Notes: generated by a model not told the origin, from the letters alone. DNA of 64,000 bases from Sepiola atlantica (GCA_963556195.1 OY744528.1:55021060-55085059), one strand, 5' to 3'. Numbered from the stretch's first letter, positions 41,045 to 53,851 are shown. Program-made: numbers and translations.

Positions 41045-43450
41045 AAGGACAAACAAAAATAAATTATGGTTTAATTTTTTAAATACTACTTCAAGTATGG
41101 ATTTAAAAAAATGTCAGTGTGTGTATTCTCCCTGACGCCCTGCATTCTACAATAAACCAACTTCCCAAAATCTCTCGCGTTTTAATTTTGTTACTGCATT
41201 ATTCAACAGTTAACACTGCCAGCTGCAGTGTTTGTATTTGTACAGTTTTGTTTAATGATAGATTGCCTATATGTACTATTTCTCATTAATCATAATCATT
41301 GCTTTCCATACTAGCACTGTCTCAACTACAGTTCTATTGTGACCGTGGAGTTAATTTTATTTCTAGAAATAAGAGAGGTTCACTGTGAAATTAAATGATA
41401 ATTCTTGTCATAATGTAAACTATCCAACAAAATCTAAAATTGATATTTTCTGCTTATTTTGGTACTTTTTCTTCTTTAGGTAAAGTAAAAACTTTACCTA
41501 CAGATGTAGACGTATTGGATGTAAACATTATAGTCTTGTTCAGTGAATATATTTTCGATTAAAATGGGGAACAAATTTTAAAATTGCTAAGAAATGTTGT
41601 TTTGTAAAAGGAGTTAAAATGTTTGGTACAATGTTTGAAAGTCACTGAGGATGAATTCGTTTCTTACAAAACTGTTAAGTAAATGCGCTTTCCTATGTCA
41701 ACATTTTGACGAGTGTATACAAGGCCGAGCACATCTTACCCACGAAATTACGACCAGGACGAGGAGGGGGACACCATTATGTCCTCTGCTATGTTTTTAA
41801 GCACTGATTTATAGCCATCCATCTTTTTTTGTTTTCATTATATTTTAACTAACGGTACATTTTCAGTCCTCAACAAATAATATATATTATGTATCTGTGT
41901 AACATGTACAGTAGGAAAATATTTTCATAAGTAGAAGAAGTGTGTGAAGGTCGACGATTAATCCTAATATTAAATGTAAAAATTGGTAACTTAAAAAAAG
42001 GATGATCTTTTAAAGGTTTCTGCCTCTCATGTTAGGAAACTTTAGCATATCAAAGTTTCAGAAGGTGCTCCCAAGACTCTAGCGCCGGCACTGAGTGTAT
42101 ACAAGACCGGCTTTCTACAGCAAAATGAGGTTAAGTATTTTTGATGAATAGAAAAGGAGTGCTGCAGTTCCACAGTGCCTACAAATGAGGCCCACCACTG
42201 AATGAATAGAATGTTATATGGAAAACATGATTTGGAAAGCATCTTCTGAGTCATACAATCTTGGAAACAGGATCCAGGTGACATTCGAAAATATAGTAAG
42301 CAGATTTAATGTCATAAGTAAATAGGTGCAGAGGGTGTGGCTTTCAGAGAGTGACGCACACTTAAAAGTTTTTGTAATAACATAAGAATACTGATGATTC
42401 TCTGTATGAGTATGTAATATATGTGTTTATGCCAGTGTTTTTCATGAAAGAACTATTTTTTTTTCATTCATTTGCTGGGGACGGGGCATTCTTCCAAATG
42501 CCATACGATCACCCGCTATTTACAGACTCCAACCGAGAGCTCTTTTCAGGATTCTGGCATTTAATGTACACATAAGCAAGCGTGCCCAATTTCATTGACA
42601 TGAATGCATACAATTATTCATACATAAAATCTGACATTTTTCATGCATAAAAGCAAGAAAAATTTGATTTAAATGTATATCTTAGCATGTTTTGTCTGTC
42701 TGTTAGACCCCAAAACTACTTGACAGAATTACAAAAATTTGGTCTGAAACACACTTTGCATGCCAGATATGTCCTAGTGGGGTCACAATCCTATTATTAC
42801 TACTGACAACAGTGATAATAATTTTGAAAATTTATTTGTTTCAAATTATATGTGACAAATTGTATATATAACTGTCTATACATTTCTGTTTGTATCAATG
42901 TTTTGAAATGTAAACATTTTTTCAAAAAGTATAAATTTTAGACAGTGCTATGAGCTATTTTACCCTGAACTTGGCCAAAAAGTCAGTGGTCAATTTACGT
43001 TAGATTTATATCCCTCCTCTAAAATCTAAATTATATAAAAAAAGAATTTTTAAATTTTTTATGGAATATGATTCACTATGGTTCCAAAAGTTCTCGGCTG
43101 AAAAAAATTTCTAAAAATATTAAATTGTGAAAGTGCTATGAGTTTTTAACCCTAAAGTAAAGGTTCGCCGAAGTATTTATAAAGAAATGTTTTTTCTTAT
43201 ACGTTTGTACTTACGAGCGTATCAGATCAACATGAAGTATTGTTTTGGTTTGGCGATGTAACAACAATGGCGCCAGTATTCGTTCGAGCTGTGAACAAAT
43301 GTCACTGTTAAGTTCCTTGTGTAAAATTCGTATGGGTTTTCTTGGTTATAGAACATGAGCCGTGGTTGTTATTGTGTTTCGTTTACCGCTGCCACCATGA
43401 AGTATTATTTGGTAAGGAATAATAATGGCTTAGATGAGGAGAGATTTTAC
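41045..43450. other. Mostly unassigned sequence
   Basis: No recognised gene. A minus-strand open frame of 80 codons (42042-42284, FIQWWASFVGTVELQHSF...CRKPVLYTLSAG) looks more protein-like than its surroundings but I do not recognise it. Confidence 0.4.
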
Positions 43451-43459
43451 ATACAAACG

Positions 43460-45937
43460 GCAGCACTTTTCCCGGCCGTCACCTGCCGCCACCGCTAAAT
43501 GGCTCAAGTGACTCAATCGGAGTCATTTAAATAGTCTTCATTATTAAAAATAAGTATATAATTGTCTCCCCCCCCCCCCGAATACATTTTATTTGGTTTA
43601 TTTTTATTTTGCTACTTTTCCACCGGCCGCCGCCACCTTTTGACAATGTAAACATCAATATTTCTAATGAGGAATCAGGAGGTTTTTCGCCAACAATAAG
43701 CTTACAACTGACGAAATTCTTTGAGCAATAGTAGCATTGATGACGCAACAAAACAACTAATCAGCTAATGGATGATCAACTAGAAAGGGGCATATCTATT
43801 GATGGTGTGGAAGAATCAAATCAATTTTTTTATATTTTGCAAATTTATAAACTGTTTGAAAACTCCACTATTGTTCTTCAATCTCCTCCTATTCTTGATA
43901 AATCAAACTGCTATTTCTTTTGTGATAATCATTCAAATTTGGAAAGGATTCGTAAGAATCTAACATCAAGATTTGTGGACAATGTTGGAGACTGGAATTT
44001 CAAGACGTATAACTGTCATATTGCGTACGATGTTGAAGAAACGTTTAAGCTAATTTATAAGTGTGATGAAGGATTCTGCATTCGAAAACAAGTTGATGGC
44101 ATCCGAAAATTCTGTAAAACTTACTTCTCAGCCTACAGAAAAGGAAGTGTTCATCTTCAAAAAGTCTACAGTCAAAAATGTTAATAATGATTTCTGCAGA
44201 TTTATATTTTCAATAATTTCTATGAAAAATCCTGAATTTTCTAACAAAATTCTTTATCAATATATCGGCGTTCAACCAATGAATAGCAATTTTTTTTCTA
44301 CAAATCAAAAGAACCTGGCCAGAATAAAATCGACTATGGAATTACCAAATAAGAAGATTTTAGCCAAAGATGAAGAGATTCGAAATTTAAAACAAATTGA
44401 AAACGTGAAATACAGAGAAAAATCAAAAAAATCATCATGTGACAAATATCTCTGATGATATTCTTGAGTGCATGAATAAAATCGGAGATGGATTTCTGAG
44501 ATCAGTCATAAATATTGCATACGATTTGCCGCCTATTATCTGCTATACTGATGACCAAATGGCTGATTTTAAAACGAATTGTAAGGAGAAATATATAATT
44601 GTTGGTATAGATAGGACTTTTAATCTAGGACCCTACTTTTTTACTGTTTACATATAAAAATCAAAGAATTATCAGAAAGAAAACAGGAGATCATCCGATA
44701 TTCTTTGGTTCAATTCTGCTGCACAAAAAGGCTACATTTGAGATCTATCATTATTTCTTCAGTCATGTTGCAGCAATGCTTCAAAATGATACACATTTTG
44801 AAATCGATGTCAGCAGAATTAATTTTGGCAGTGATCAAGAAAAGGCAATCGTGAAAGCAGTTACAGCGATCTTCAAAAATTCACTCTCTTTTCTTTGTGC
44901 AAGGCATTTAAAGGAAAATTTGGCTAGTTATTTGAGTGAGAACTGCAACTTGGATTGGAAGACTGTATTTAAATATAAAAAGCTTCTGTTTTATGATGGT
45001 AATTTGATAGATTCACAATCAATTACAGAATTTGAATCGAAAAATAAAAATTTGCTCGATGAAATTGAACATTTGAATAACTACTTGGGTTCGCAATACA
45101 TTTTAGAAATGGTTGACAAAATTTACAATTATGTTTGTTTGCCTGGAAACTTGGAATCAAAAACAATTGGACTAACAATAATGCTGAGTCAATGAATAAT
45201 GTTGTGAAGAATTCATCAAATTGGAACATATTGCGAACTCATGAATTGATAGATACATTGAGAGAAAAGGTCTATATGGACCTTTTAAGCATTTTTTTTA
45301 CCAATAAATCAAACACTATGGCAGAATTATAGAAATGAAAGAAAACAATTGATATTTACAAACTATCTCTTAAATCGACATGAAAAATTATATTCCAAAA
45401 ACGATGAAATTGTCACACAAAAAAAATTGATAAATGTTGCGCAGAAACCTGGACAAAGAAAAAGAGTCAAATCATCAAAAACTCTAACTTTTTCTAAATA
45501 ATTTTTTTTTAAATTTATTTGCAAAAAATTCTAAAATTTGTTTATTCCCAAATATTGACTATTGTTTTGTGATAAAAATTGAAAAGGAACTTTAAAAAAC
45601 AAAATACAAAGAAAGTTTCCCCACAAGCAAAAAAAAAAAAGAACATTGCAATTTGTTTTTAATAAATGTTTGACTCATTAATACACAAACTAACTTAGAC
45701 AGTTTCAGCACGATAAAATATACGGGTCGGTAGATAATTATACTCTACTGCGTTTGGTATAAGTCTTGTTACTTTTGCTTTTTAATTTTTCGACTGTTAA
45801 CTTTCCTGCACAAATATATCTTTTGTTATACTTACTCTTTTGCACTTTAAGGACCGCGCTGAAATAATAACGTTATTATTTAGATTATTTAGATTATTTT
45901 ATAAAAAAACACCCATTATAAATTTGTAAAAATAACA

Positions 45938-45981
<44 letters not shown>

Positions 45982-46264
45982 ATTCGGGGAGGAAGCAATA
46001 AAATGATAATTATATGCTTATTTTTAATAATGAAGACTATTCTTTATTTTTAAATGACTGCGATTGAGTCACTTGAGCCATTTGGCGGTGGCGGCCGGTG
46101 GAAAAGTAGCAAAATAAAAATAAACCGAAAAAAAATGTATTCGGGGGGGGGGGAGACAATTATATGCTTATTTTTAATAATGAGAACTATTTAAATGATT
46201 GCGATTGAGTCACTGGAGCTATTTGGCGGTGGCGTCCGGTGGAGGGCGGGAAAAGTGCTACCCC
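43460..46264 (+). mobile_element. MULE DNA transposon, 9-bp TSD
   Basis: The exact 9-bp duplication ATACAAACG (43451-43459 and 46265-46273) encloses termini that are inverted copies for about 180 bp. They include AGCACTTTTCCCG, the CTCAAGTGACTCAATCG-type block, a C-run before CGAATACATTTT and ACTTTTCCACCGGCCGCC. The right terminus is duplicated in tandem (45970-46074 and 46075-46264). The decayed transposase inside is of MULE type. Long TIRs plus a 9-bp TSD fit Mutator-like elements. Confidence 0.88.
43768..45490 (+). pseudogene. MULE transposase, frameshifted
   Basis: The ATG at 43768 opens an N-terminal region with Cys/His residues. The protein then hops between frames near 44150, 44440, 44660 and 45150. 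DDE regions are visible: IIVGIDRTFNLGPYF (first Asp), INFGSDQEKAIVKAV followed by LCARHLKENLASYL (second Asp and the C/H helix), and NNNAESMNNVVKNS (Glu). The tail after 45330 (about FTNYLLNRHEKLY, KPGQRKRVK) completes it. Transposase would bind the TIRs and cut the element out; this copy cannot encode a full protein. Confidence 0.82.
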
Positions 46265-46329
46265 ATACAAACGTATTCGGTTAGCTTAAGGAGGCGCTCG
46301 ACCTCTAAGTAGTTCTTATGTGTTAGTAC

Positions 46330-46640
46330 GCAGGTGATTAGTATATAATATATCACGAGGGGGGATTGGGGGGTAGGGTTAATGGAGTTTTTTTTAAATC
46401 TCCCCAAAACACACACACACAGAATTTATCTCCCTTAGCAAAAAGAAAATCTGGTTATATGCTATTAATGCTATGCGGATAGACAATAGTTCGGAAATGG
46501 GTGATAATTTTACGTTCAATTCATATTCAAAACTGATGCCCCACTTGAAATTTTAAAATAATTGTTTTCTTTCCAAACACGTAATCGACTAAAAAAGGAG
46601 AATCTCATTTGGGGGGTACTCATCTACAAATTTATCAACA
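46330..46640. repeat. MITE-family copy
   Basis: Shares ACAGAATTTATCTCCC, TTTTAAAATAATTGTTTTCT and GGAGAATCTCATTTGGGGGG blocks with 11985-12445. Confidence 0.5.
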
Positions 46641-47070
46641 ATTATTTAAATATAACATTTTTTACTCCGGTAATATGTACACTGTAGAATATATTTCTTA
46701 GCGTAAGTTTATCTATCTAAATATTTATTTTTTAAAAAAGTCTATATAAAAAGCCCATGATTTCAATTTCATATGTAACGTCTTTGCTTCATCACAGCTA
46801 AGAAAACAATATTCGTATTAATAATGCGATAATATTGATAATAGAAAGGAAAAGACGCAAACATCTTCAATATAGTCAAACATTTGGTTAACATATTCAA
46901 TATAGCTAATGCAATATAGCTAATTTTCTTTATATATCAGAATAGGGCCATTATTTTTTTTTAAGTGTGACTTCAGTTTTAAATTTAGTGTCTTTTCTTT
47001 AAAAATTTAGCTTCAAACATTTATTATAGTCTGGCAACCCTGTTTACCGAGCAGACGAATTTTTGTTCAT

Positions 47071-47072
<2 letters not shown>

Positions 47073-47169
<97 letters not shown>
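47073..47169. repeat. (AT)n-(GT)n microsatellite
   Basis: About 75 bp of AT followed by about ten GT dinucleotides. Confidence 0.95.
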
Positions 47170-47221
47170 GCCGTTATCTTCTTTTTTTCTTTTTCTCTCT
47201 AATCTCTCTTTCTTTCTGTTT

Positions 47222-47225
<4 letters not shown>

Positions 47226-47273
<48 letters not shown>

Positions 47274-47278
47274 CTCTC
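47226..47278. repeat. (CT)n microsatellite
   Basis: About 26 CT dinucleotides with one G interruption. Confidence 0.95.
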
Positions 47279-48677
47279 TTTCATACACTCACACAAGTTG
47301 CACTCTCTTCCTAAGAAATGTTGTAAAAAAGAAATATTAATGTTTTTGTTGATGATTTAAATTTTATCAAAGAAAAAACGTTCTTCATATTTTAAATAAT
47401 AAAGATATAAATTAAAAAGTGTATAAGATTTCGATAAAAAAAATAAAATAATGTCTGTCTCTCTTTATTTACTACCGTCTCTATTTCTTTCATCGTGAAA
47501 CTAAAAAATACCTTCAGGAATCTTACGCGTGCGGCATCGAATGCGGTTAAAAGAAGCCACGATTAATTAAAAAAAAAAGAAGACTATTTCTTTTCTACGA
47601 AAGAAAAACAAAAGGGGAGAAAAGAAAAGAATGTGGTAAGTATTACTTACAGCTGTGTCCAAAGTATTCAGTCAGCCTGCACAAGTGGTCAGTTAAACTG
47701 TATCTTAGGATGCGAGGTTGAAATGAAAGACAAGCAGTCTTTGTCTCGGCACCTCCTTCACAACAGAGAGAAAGAAAAAGGATACGAGTTGATAAACAAT
47801 TATTTTCTGTCAATTCTTAAAAAAATGAGGAAATCTCATTCGTTTATTTTTTGCGAATGCCTTATATTTTCTTGGGCACGCATTGCTAAGTCATTCTTTC
47901 TTGGGAGGGGCTCTTTCTAAAATGCTCATGATTTCATGTTTTTGGAAAAATAAAGAAGCTTTTTATTACTCTATCCATTAAACACAGAATCCTCAGATTA
48001 TAAATAAATAAATAAATAAATAAATAAAACTGTTCAAATTTTAGATGGGTGTTGAGTTTGCTATGTAAGTTTAACAAATTCCGAAATTTACTTTACTTTT
48101 ACTGTGCAAGAGATCAAATCCCCGAATACTTAAAAAAAAACGACAATCTAAAACATATTGTTAGTGTGTTACAGGGCCGATCGTTGATGTGTGTGATCGG
48201 ACCTACAACTAAGAAAGGAGACACAGGCAACAAGATAAACGTCAATTGCAAAGAAGAGAGGACAAACACGGATGAATAGTTTAAAATAGACATGTTTATT
48301 TACCATAAAGTGTGAAGGAAAACTGGAGTGTCATCACTGGAAGCAGGAAGGGCTGAAAGGGGGAATGACGTCACTGGAAAGCTTGTGGGTGTGGGGGCAG
48401 ATTATTGTATTTCTGACACATCGTCAGACTTTACTGCGAGTTACTGGTCTCTTAGGTTTGTTTGAATATGTTCCACTTTTCCTTAGTGTTTTGTTTGGTG
48501 TTTAGTGTTACCGTTATTTAAATGTACCCCGTGGCGTAACAAGGCAAAGTGTCACTCGGGGCCTTATTCAAAAGACCCGCCCCTTTTCCTTGGAGGGCAA
48601 AAAGAAATTAAAGACTTATAATGATGTAGATTAAATAAACAAAAAACAATGAAAAACAATGAATTTGAAAAACAAAC
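47279..48677. other. No recognised gene
   Basis: AT-rich sequence with a (TAAA)n run at 48003-48027. Short open frames at 47633 and 48049 show no family I know. Confidence 0.5.
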
Positions 48678-48867
48678 TGTTGTGACCCTGTTTAGGGGCC
48701 GAAATGAAGACACAGAACACGAGTTTAGGTAAGCAATATTATTGAAGAAAAGATATGTACAGAGAACAGGAGAAGTAGTATATCAGCCCTGACTCCAATT
48801 ACGAGAAGCCTAAATGCTTCCAGTATTTTATTAGGAATGGACGAGTCCAACTGTTCGTCATATAACA
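48678..48867 (-). repeat. 3' LTR of the split minus Gypsy element
   Basis: Starts TGTTGTGACCC and ends ATATAACA; no second copy is found in the window, so its ends rest on the TG/CA rule and the polypurine tract. Confidence 0.55.
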
Positions 48868-49559
48868 CCACCTCCCAAGCCTTACCTCCTCATAACGTTT
48901 CCGTTTTGGATTTATTTCGATATAATCCCGAGCCATCCGTTTCCTTTTAGACTGCCGCTTTTCTGTGGCTGCTTGGGGTACTGGTAAGTCAAAGGTGTTG
49001 TATATTACGTCCATCACTTCTTCTACCTAGGGAGAGCTATTAGTGTCATCTGACAGTATTTTCCTAATCTGGTTTAGGTGTCTCTTATGAGGGAACTGAG
49101 GTCCTTAGGTTATGTAGACCATAGATCCAATCCTTTTCTCTATTGTAGCAGGTTCCCAAAAAGATGCGTTGGTTTTAAACATTTTAAAATATACTCTGTC
49201 TCTTGGAATGTATCGTTTCTTTGATACAGTAGAGGCTCAGCCTTGTTTCGTCTGTTTAGGCAGTAATTTTTCAAAAACGGACTTCACTTTCCGTGAGACA
49301 ATAAGAATGGTATGTTTACGTTTGGCGTGATTCTGTACACTTGCAAAATCTGTTGCAGGGCCTTTTCCGTGAGAGTATCGCCAGCTTTTTTAGGGCTCTT
49401 TTTAGAGTGTCCACAGAGCGTTCCGCTAACCGTTTGACCGAAGATGATACGGGGGAGTCGTGATGTGTCTGATCTGAAAAATCTCGCAGAACAATCGCTA
49501 ACCAAACAATCGAACACCCCAAAACGGGCGAACAATTCATGCAATAAGTTGATTGTCAC
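48799..49559 (-). pseudogene. pol: Integrase second half and Pol tail
   Basis: Just after the insertion, minus translation gives TINLLHELFARFGVFDCLVSD, the region of the second catalytic Asp. It is followed in other frames by SVDTLKRALKK and LQVYRITPN, which are the Glu helix and post-core. A C-terminal frame (49017-48799) reads RQSKRKRMARDYIEINPKRKRYEE and continues past the LTR start. Confidence 0.6.
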
Positions 49560-49589
49560 CTCCGTAGTGGGTTTCTTACAACGTAATAC

Positions 49590-49749
49590 TGTAATGTATC
49601 AAGTTACAGCCATTGGGTGAAGTTTTGGATTGGCCCAGAGGGCGCTTTTGTTGTAATTGTTGTTGTTGTGTTGATTATAAAAAGAAGAGACTTTAACAGA
49701 TCTGGACTTGGTTCAGTCTTGACACTTAGTAAATGGTGCAGACTTAATA
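49590..49749 (+). repeat. 5' LTR (plus Gypsy element)
   Basis: Direct copy of 53852-54010. Confidence 0.92.
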
Positions 49750-49751
49750 AT

Positions 49752-49762
49752 TGGCGACGAGG
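49752..49762 (+). promoter_or_regulatory. Primer-binding site candidate
   Basis: TGGCGACGAGG follows the 5' LTR by two bases. The same word is found near the 5' LTR of the intact element at 63.4 kb, which supports a shared tRNA primer. Confidence 0.6.
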
Positions 49763-49887
49763 TAGTAGAAGAATATGCGAGGAAGGGATTTGGAAGATTG
49801 ACACCAACATGTGCTGGAAGTTTTTAAGAAAAAAAAAAGTAAACACACTCATTGGATGTGTTTGGAGTTCCCAGAAGCATAAAAAAA

Positions 49888-50451
49888 ATGGCGTTGATGG
49901 GCACTTTACGGGAATGGAACGATGTTGAGGAGTCCTGGATTAACTACATTGAACGTGTGGAGTTTTTTTTTATAGCCAATGATATTGAGAGTGAAGGGAA
50001 GAAAAGGGCGATTTTATTATCCGTTATTGGTGCAAAACACTATGCTGTGTTAAGAGGTTTAGCAGATAATCGTCCGGAAAAGAAAACGTTTGATGAACTA
50101 GTTGGGCTGATGCAGAGACATATTAAACCAGCACCTAATGTGATTCATGAAAAATTCTTGTTCAACACGAGGGACAAAAGGGAGGAAGAGTCTATAAGTG
50201 ACTATGTGGCCGCATTAAGGAAAATGTCCGAACACTGTAATTTCGAAGAGAGGGTTGGTGAATACATACGGGACCGCTTAGTCTCTGGAATTAAAGATGT
50301 GAAAATCCAGGAACGCCTACTAACCGAAAGGGATCTAACGTTGAATCAAGCTATTGAAATAGCAGTGTCAATCGAATCAGCCCGGAAATATTCTATATCA
50401 ATGCAGGAAACATTTCCCGATTATGAAAACCCAATACCAAATTACCCTTGA
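49888..50451 (+). CDS. gag: Gag capsid protein
   Basis: 187 residues from the ATG at 49888, chosen over the upstream in-frame ATG at 49852 because the protein-like sequence and an A-rich start context begin there. Features: WNDVEESWINYIERVEFFF, DNRPEKKTFDELVGLM, RDKREEESISDYVAAL and LTERDLTLNQAIEIA, all usual for Gypsy Gag. The nucleocapsid knuckles follow at 50448 in the -1 frame, so Gag and Pol overlap by a few bases and may use -1 frameshifting. Confidence 0.82.
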   Translation: MALMGTLREWNDVEESWINYIERVEFFFIANDIESEGKKRAILLSVIGAKHYAVLRGLADNRPEKKTFDELVGLMQRHIKPAPNVIHEKFLFNTRDKREEESISDYVAALRKMSEHCNFEERVGEYIRDRLVSGIKDVKIQERLLTERDLTLNQAIEIAVSIESARKYSISMQETFPDYENPIPNYP

Positions 50452-51416
50452 GAAGGGAGTGTTACAGATGTGGTAGTACCAGACACACGGCAGATAAATG
50501 TACATTTAAAAATAGTGAATGTTACAGATGTCATAAGACAGGACACACCTGCGGAAAGTGCAGGCAGCAACAAGGTAAATTCTTTAAAATAACTAAAAAG
50601 AGCGATCCAATGAATGTGGTGGATGAAGACCAGACAGTTGAAAAAGGATTCACTATGGAAATGTTAAATCTGGATGAGAGGGAGGTTCGGCAAGAAGAAT
50701 TGAATTTATACAATGTTTCTAACTTGCAAACACCACCGGTAAAGGTGGAGCTGTTGTTAAACAAAAAAAAAGTGGTCATGGAGGTAGACACAGGAGCATC
50801 TTGTTCGGTCATTAGTCTAAAAAAATTTAAAGAACTGGGCAGGATTCAGGATTTTTAAAAAAGCACAGTAAAACTGACGACGTATACTGGTGAAATAGTA
50901 AAACCTCAGGGGACAACAGTTGTAGAGGTATTACATGAAGGACAAGTGAACTGTTTACCACTACTGGTTGTGAAAGGAGAGGTACCAACTCTACTGGGTA
51001 GAGATTGGATGAAGAAGTTAAAGCTGGACTGGGAAAGGCTGTTTTGTTTAACAATGGAGAACCCATCGAGGCTTAAAAAAATACTTACAAAATATGATGC
51101 CTTATTTAATAGAGAAATGGGATGCCTGAAAGACTTTCAGGTGAATATACACATTGATAAAGAAGCCAATCCCAAATTTTGTCAAGCCAGGCCTGTACCT
51201 TATGCTTTGAGAGAAGGGGTGGAAAAGGAGTTAGACCGCCTAGAAAACCAAGGCAAAAGAGTAGAATATTCTAGATGGGCTGCACCCATAGTGCCCATTT
51301 TTAAAAGTAACAATGGGGGGATCCGAATATGTGGGGACTATAAGCAAACCATCAATGCAGCAGCCCATGTGTCAGCTACCCTATTCCTCGAACCGAAGAT
51401 ATATTTGCCACACTGA
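50448..51416 (+). pseudogene. pol: Nucleocapsid, protease and RT N-terminus
   Basis: Frame 3 starts with zinc knuckles CYRCGSTRHTADKC and CYRCHKTGHTCGKC, then a protease active site MEVDTGASCSVISL. A TAA at 50856-50858 interrupts the protease; the frame then continues with LLGRDWMKKLKLDW, ARPVPYALREGVEKELDRL and GGIRICGDYKQTINAA. RT is lost by a frameshift near 51395. Confidence 0.82.
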
Positions 51417-52588
51417 GAGGGGGTGAAAAATTCAGCAAACTGGATTTAAGCCACGCCTATCAGCAGCTGAAATTGGAGGAAAGTACCCAGGAATTGTTAA
51501 CTGTAAACACACCTAGGGGTTTGTACCAACCCACAAAGTTACAGTTCGGGGTGCACAGTGCTACAGGCATTTTTCAACAGGAGATGGACAAACGATTGAA
51601 AGATGTTCCTTTCTGCAAGGTACGAGTGGACGATATACTAATTTCAGGTCCCGATGATGACAGCCACTTAAAGAACCTAGAGAGAGTATTACATACGCTG
51701 AACATAGCTGGGCTCAAATTGAAAAGAAGCAAGTGCGAATTCCTTCTTGAGGAAATAACCTATCTAGGGTTCAAGGTTAGGAAGGATGGTACAGCTCCTC
51801 TACCAGAGAAAGTGGCTGCGATGGCAAGAGCCCCCACACCCAGGAATGTTACAGAGTTGAAAGCCTATCTTGGGGCAGTAAATTATTATCGCAGCCATTT
51901 ACCAAATTTGTCCACACGACTTGAGCCACTGCACAGTCTAATGAGGAAAGGCACAGTTTGAAAGTGGGAAGCCTGCCAACAAAAAGCTTTTGAAGAGACA
52001 AAGAAAATGCTGTGTACAGCACCCCTTCTGACTCATTTTGACCCATCTAAGCCCACACTTGTACAAGTGGATGCTTCTCCTTATGGCTTGGGAGCTGTGT
52101 TGGCTCATAGGATGGAAGATGGCAGTGAAAAGCCAGTATGTTACATCTCCCGAACGCTCTCAGATGCTGAACAGAATTATGCACACATTGAAAAGGAAGG
52201 GCTTGCCCTGGTTTTTGCAGTGAAGAGGTTACATCAATATCTGTTTGGAAACCCCTTCACGATGTTCACCGATCACAAACCGTTGTTGGGTCTATTTGCA
52301 GAGAACAAGCCAATTCCTGCTATGGCAGCTGCCCGGGTTCAGCGTTGGGCTCTATTCTTGGCTGCCTATAATTACAAATTAGAATATCGAACTGGAACCC
52401 TCAATAGTAATGCGGACTGTTTGAGTCGTCTTCCACTGGAGGCTCAGGAAAAAGATATATCTAAATCCACTAATGAAATATTTATGATGGACCTTGTGGA
52501 GGCTCCAGTGAAGGTTGAAGCTGTGAGAGCAGAGACTAGGAAAGATCCGATCTTGAGTCGGGTATACAAATTCACCATGAATGGCTGA
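51417..52588 (+). pseudogene. pol: RT palm and RNase H
   Basis: Frame 2 runs FSKLDLSHAYQQLKL, LQFGVHSATGIFQQ and the catalytic box VRVDDILISG, then YLGFKVRKDGTAPL. A TGA at 51959-51961, where Trp is expected, interrupts it. RNase H follows (VQVDASPYGLGAVL, EKEGLALVFAV, FTDHKPLLGL). The reading continues to 52588 and integrase follows in frame 3. Confidence 0.85.
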
Positions 52589-53828
52589 AATGGGGTCACT
52601 TTGGAGTGAACAGTTAAAGCCCTATTTTAATAAACGGGAGGAACTGACCTGTGAAGATGGCGTGTTACTGTGGGGAAGCAGGATTATTATTCCTCCTAAG
52701 TTGAGAGGAAAAGTTCTGCAGCAATTACACCAGACTCATGTAGGCATTGTGAGGATGAAAGCATTAGCTAGAAGCTATGTATGGTGGCCAAAACTGGATG
52801 AAGATATTGAGTGGACCGCCAAGGGGTGTGAAAGTTGTGTGCTAAATCAGAAACAGCCCAACAGAACTCCGATTCATTGTTGGGAATATCCAAGTCAGCC
52901 CTGGGAAAGAATTCACATAGACTATGCTGATCCAGTTTTTGGACACATGTTCTTAATAGTGGTTGATGCCTACCCCAAATGGATGGAGGTTTGCATAATG
53001 AAGACATCCACTGCTGCAGCTACCATTGAGAAGTTGAGGGGAATCTTTGCGACTCATGGTTTGCCTCTGCTGATTGTGAGTGACAACGGCCCTTGTTTCT
53101 CCAGTGATGAATTCAAGAGGTTTTTAGAGGCAAATGGGGTTAAACACATATTCACGGCTCCTTATTATCCCTCTTCCAACGGCCAGGCTGAACGCAGTGT
53201 GTGTACATTTAAGGAAATAATGAAGAGGATGGACAAAGACACAAAAACATCTCTTGAAACAAAAGTCAACAGATTCCTTTTTAACTACAGGACAGCTCCA
53301 CACACAGTAACTGGGGTTCCTCCAGCTGAATTGCTGTTCAAGCGACAATTAAGAACAGCCTTTCATCTGTTACAGCCAAACAAGTTTAAGAGCAGGGTGT
53401 ATAACTACAAAATGGAGAAGGGTACTAAGATCATGACACCGTGCCGAAATCATGGGGTGAATGATCCAGTCCTTGTGAGGAATTTTGGCACTGGTCAACG
53501 GTGGCTGGAGAGCATCATTACGAGGCAGTTGGGTAATGTCAATTTTGAGGTAGAGACCGAGAGAGGAGTTACACGGAGACATTCAGACCAAATCATAAAA
53601 AGGACAATCCGGGTCCCAGAGGAGAATGTGACTGATATGAATGATGCCGCAGAGGACACGGTGACAACCAGTACAAGGGAGTCTACTGAGGAAGAAGGAG
53701 TTCCTGAATTAATAAAAAAAGATGAGGCTGATGTGGAACCTATAGACTTCAAACAGAAAGCATCGCCTATTCCTCGGAGATCTGAGCGTGTAAGGAGAGC
53801 TCCATTTAAGTTAAGAGACTATGTTTAG
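52581..53828 (+). CDS. pol: Integrase
   Basis: 415 codons uninterrupted. The zinc finger is HQTHVGIVRMK...CESC. Catalytic regions are RIHIDYADPVFG (Asp), LIVSDNGPCFSS (Asp) and SSNGQAERSVCTFKE (Glu). A GVPPAELLF block follows the core. The tail is acidic, then basic (RRSERVRRAPFKLRDYV), and ends beside the polypurine tract. It is out of frame with RNase H, so it would not be made as Pol in this copy without a frame correction. Confidence 0.88.
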   Translation: MAEMGSLWSEQLKPYFNKREELTCEDGVLLWGSRIIIPPKLRGKVLQQLHQTHVGIVRMKALARSYVWWPKLDEDIEWTAKGCESCVLNQKQPNRTPIHCWEYPSQPWERIHIDYADPVFGHMFLIVVDAYPKWMEVCIMKTSTAAATIEKLRGIFATHGLPLLIVSDNGPCFSSDEFKRFLEANGVKHIFTAPYYPSSNGQAERSVCTFKEIMKRMDKDTKTSLETKVNRFLFNYRTAPHTVTGVPPAELLFKRQLRTAFHLLQPNKFKSRVYNYKMEKGTKIMTPCRNHGVNDPVLVRNFGTGQRWLESIITRQLGNVNFEVETERGVTRRHSDQIIKRTIRVPEENVTDMNDAAEDTVTTSTRESTEEEGVPELIKKDEADVEPIDFKQKASPIPRRSERVRRAPFKLRDYV

Positions 53829-53851
53829 TGATCCATATAAGAATGGAGGAA

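Noticed and set aside
47633..48279. Two short open frames as host exons
   Set aside because: No recognisable domain, no consistent splice sites and no support from neighbouring sequence.
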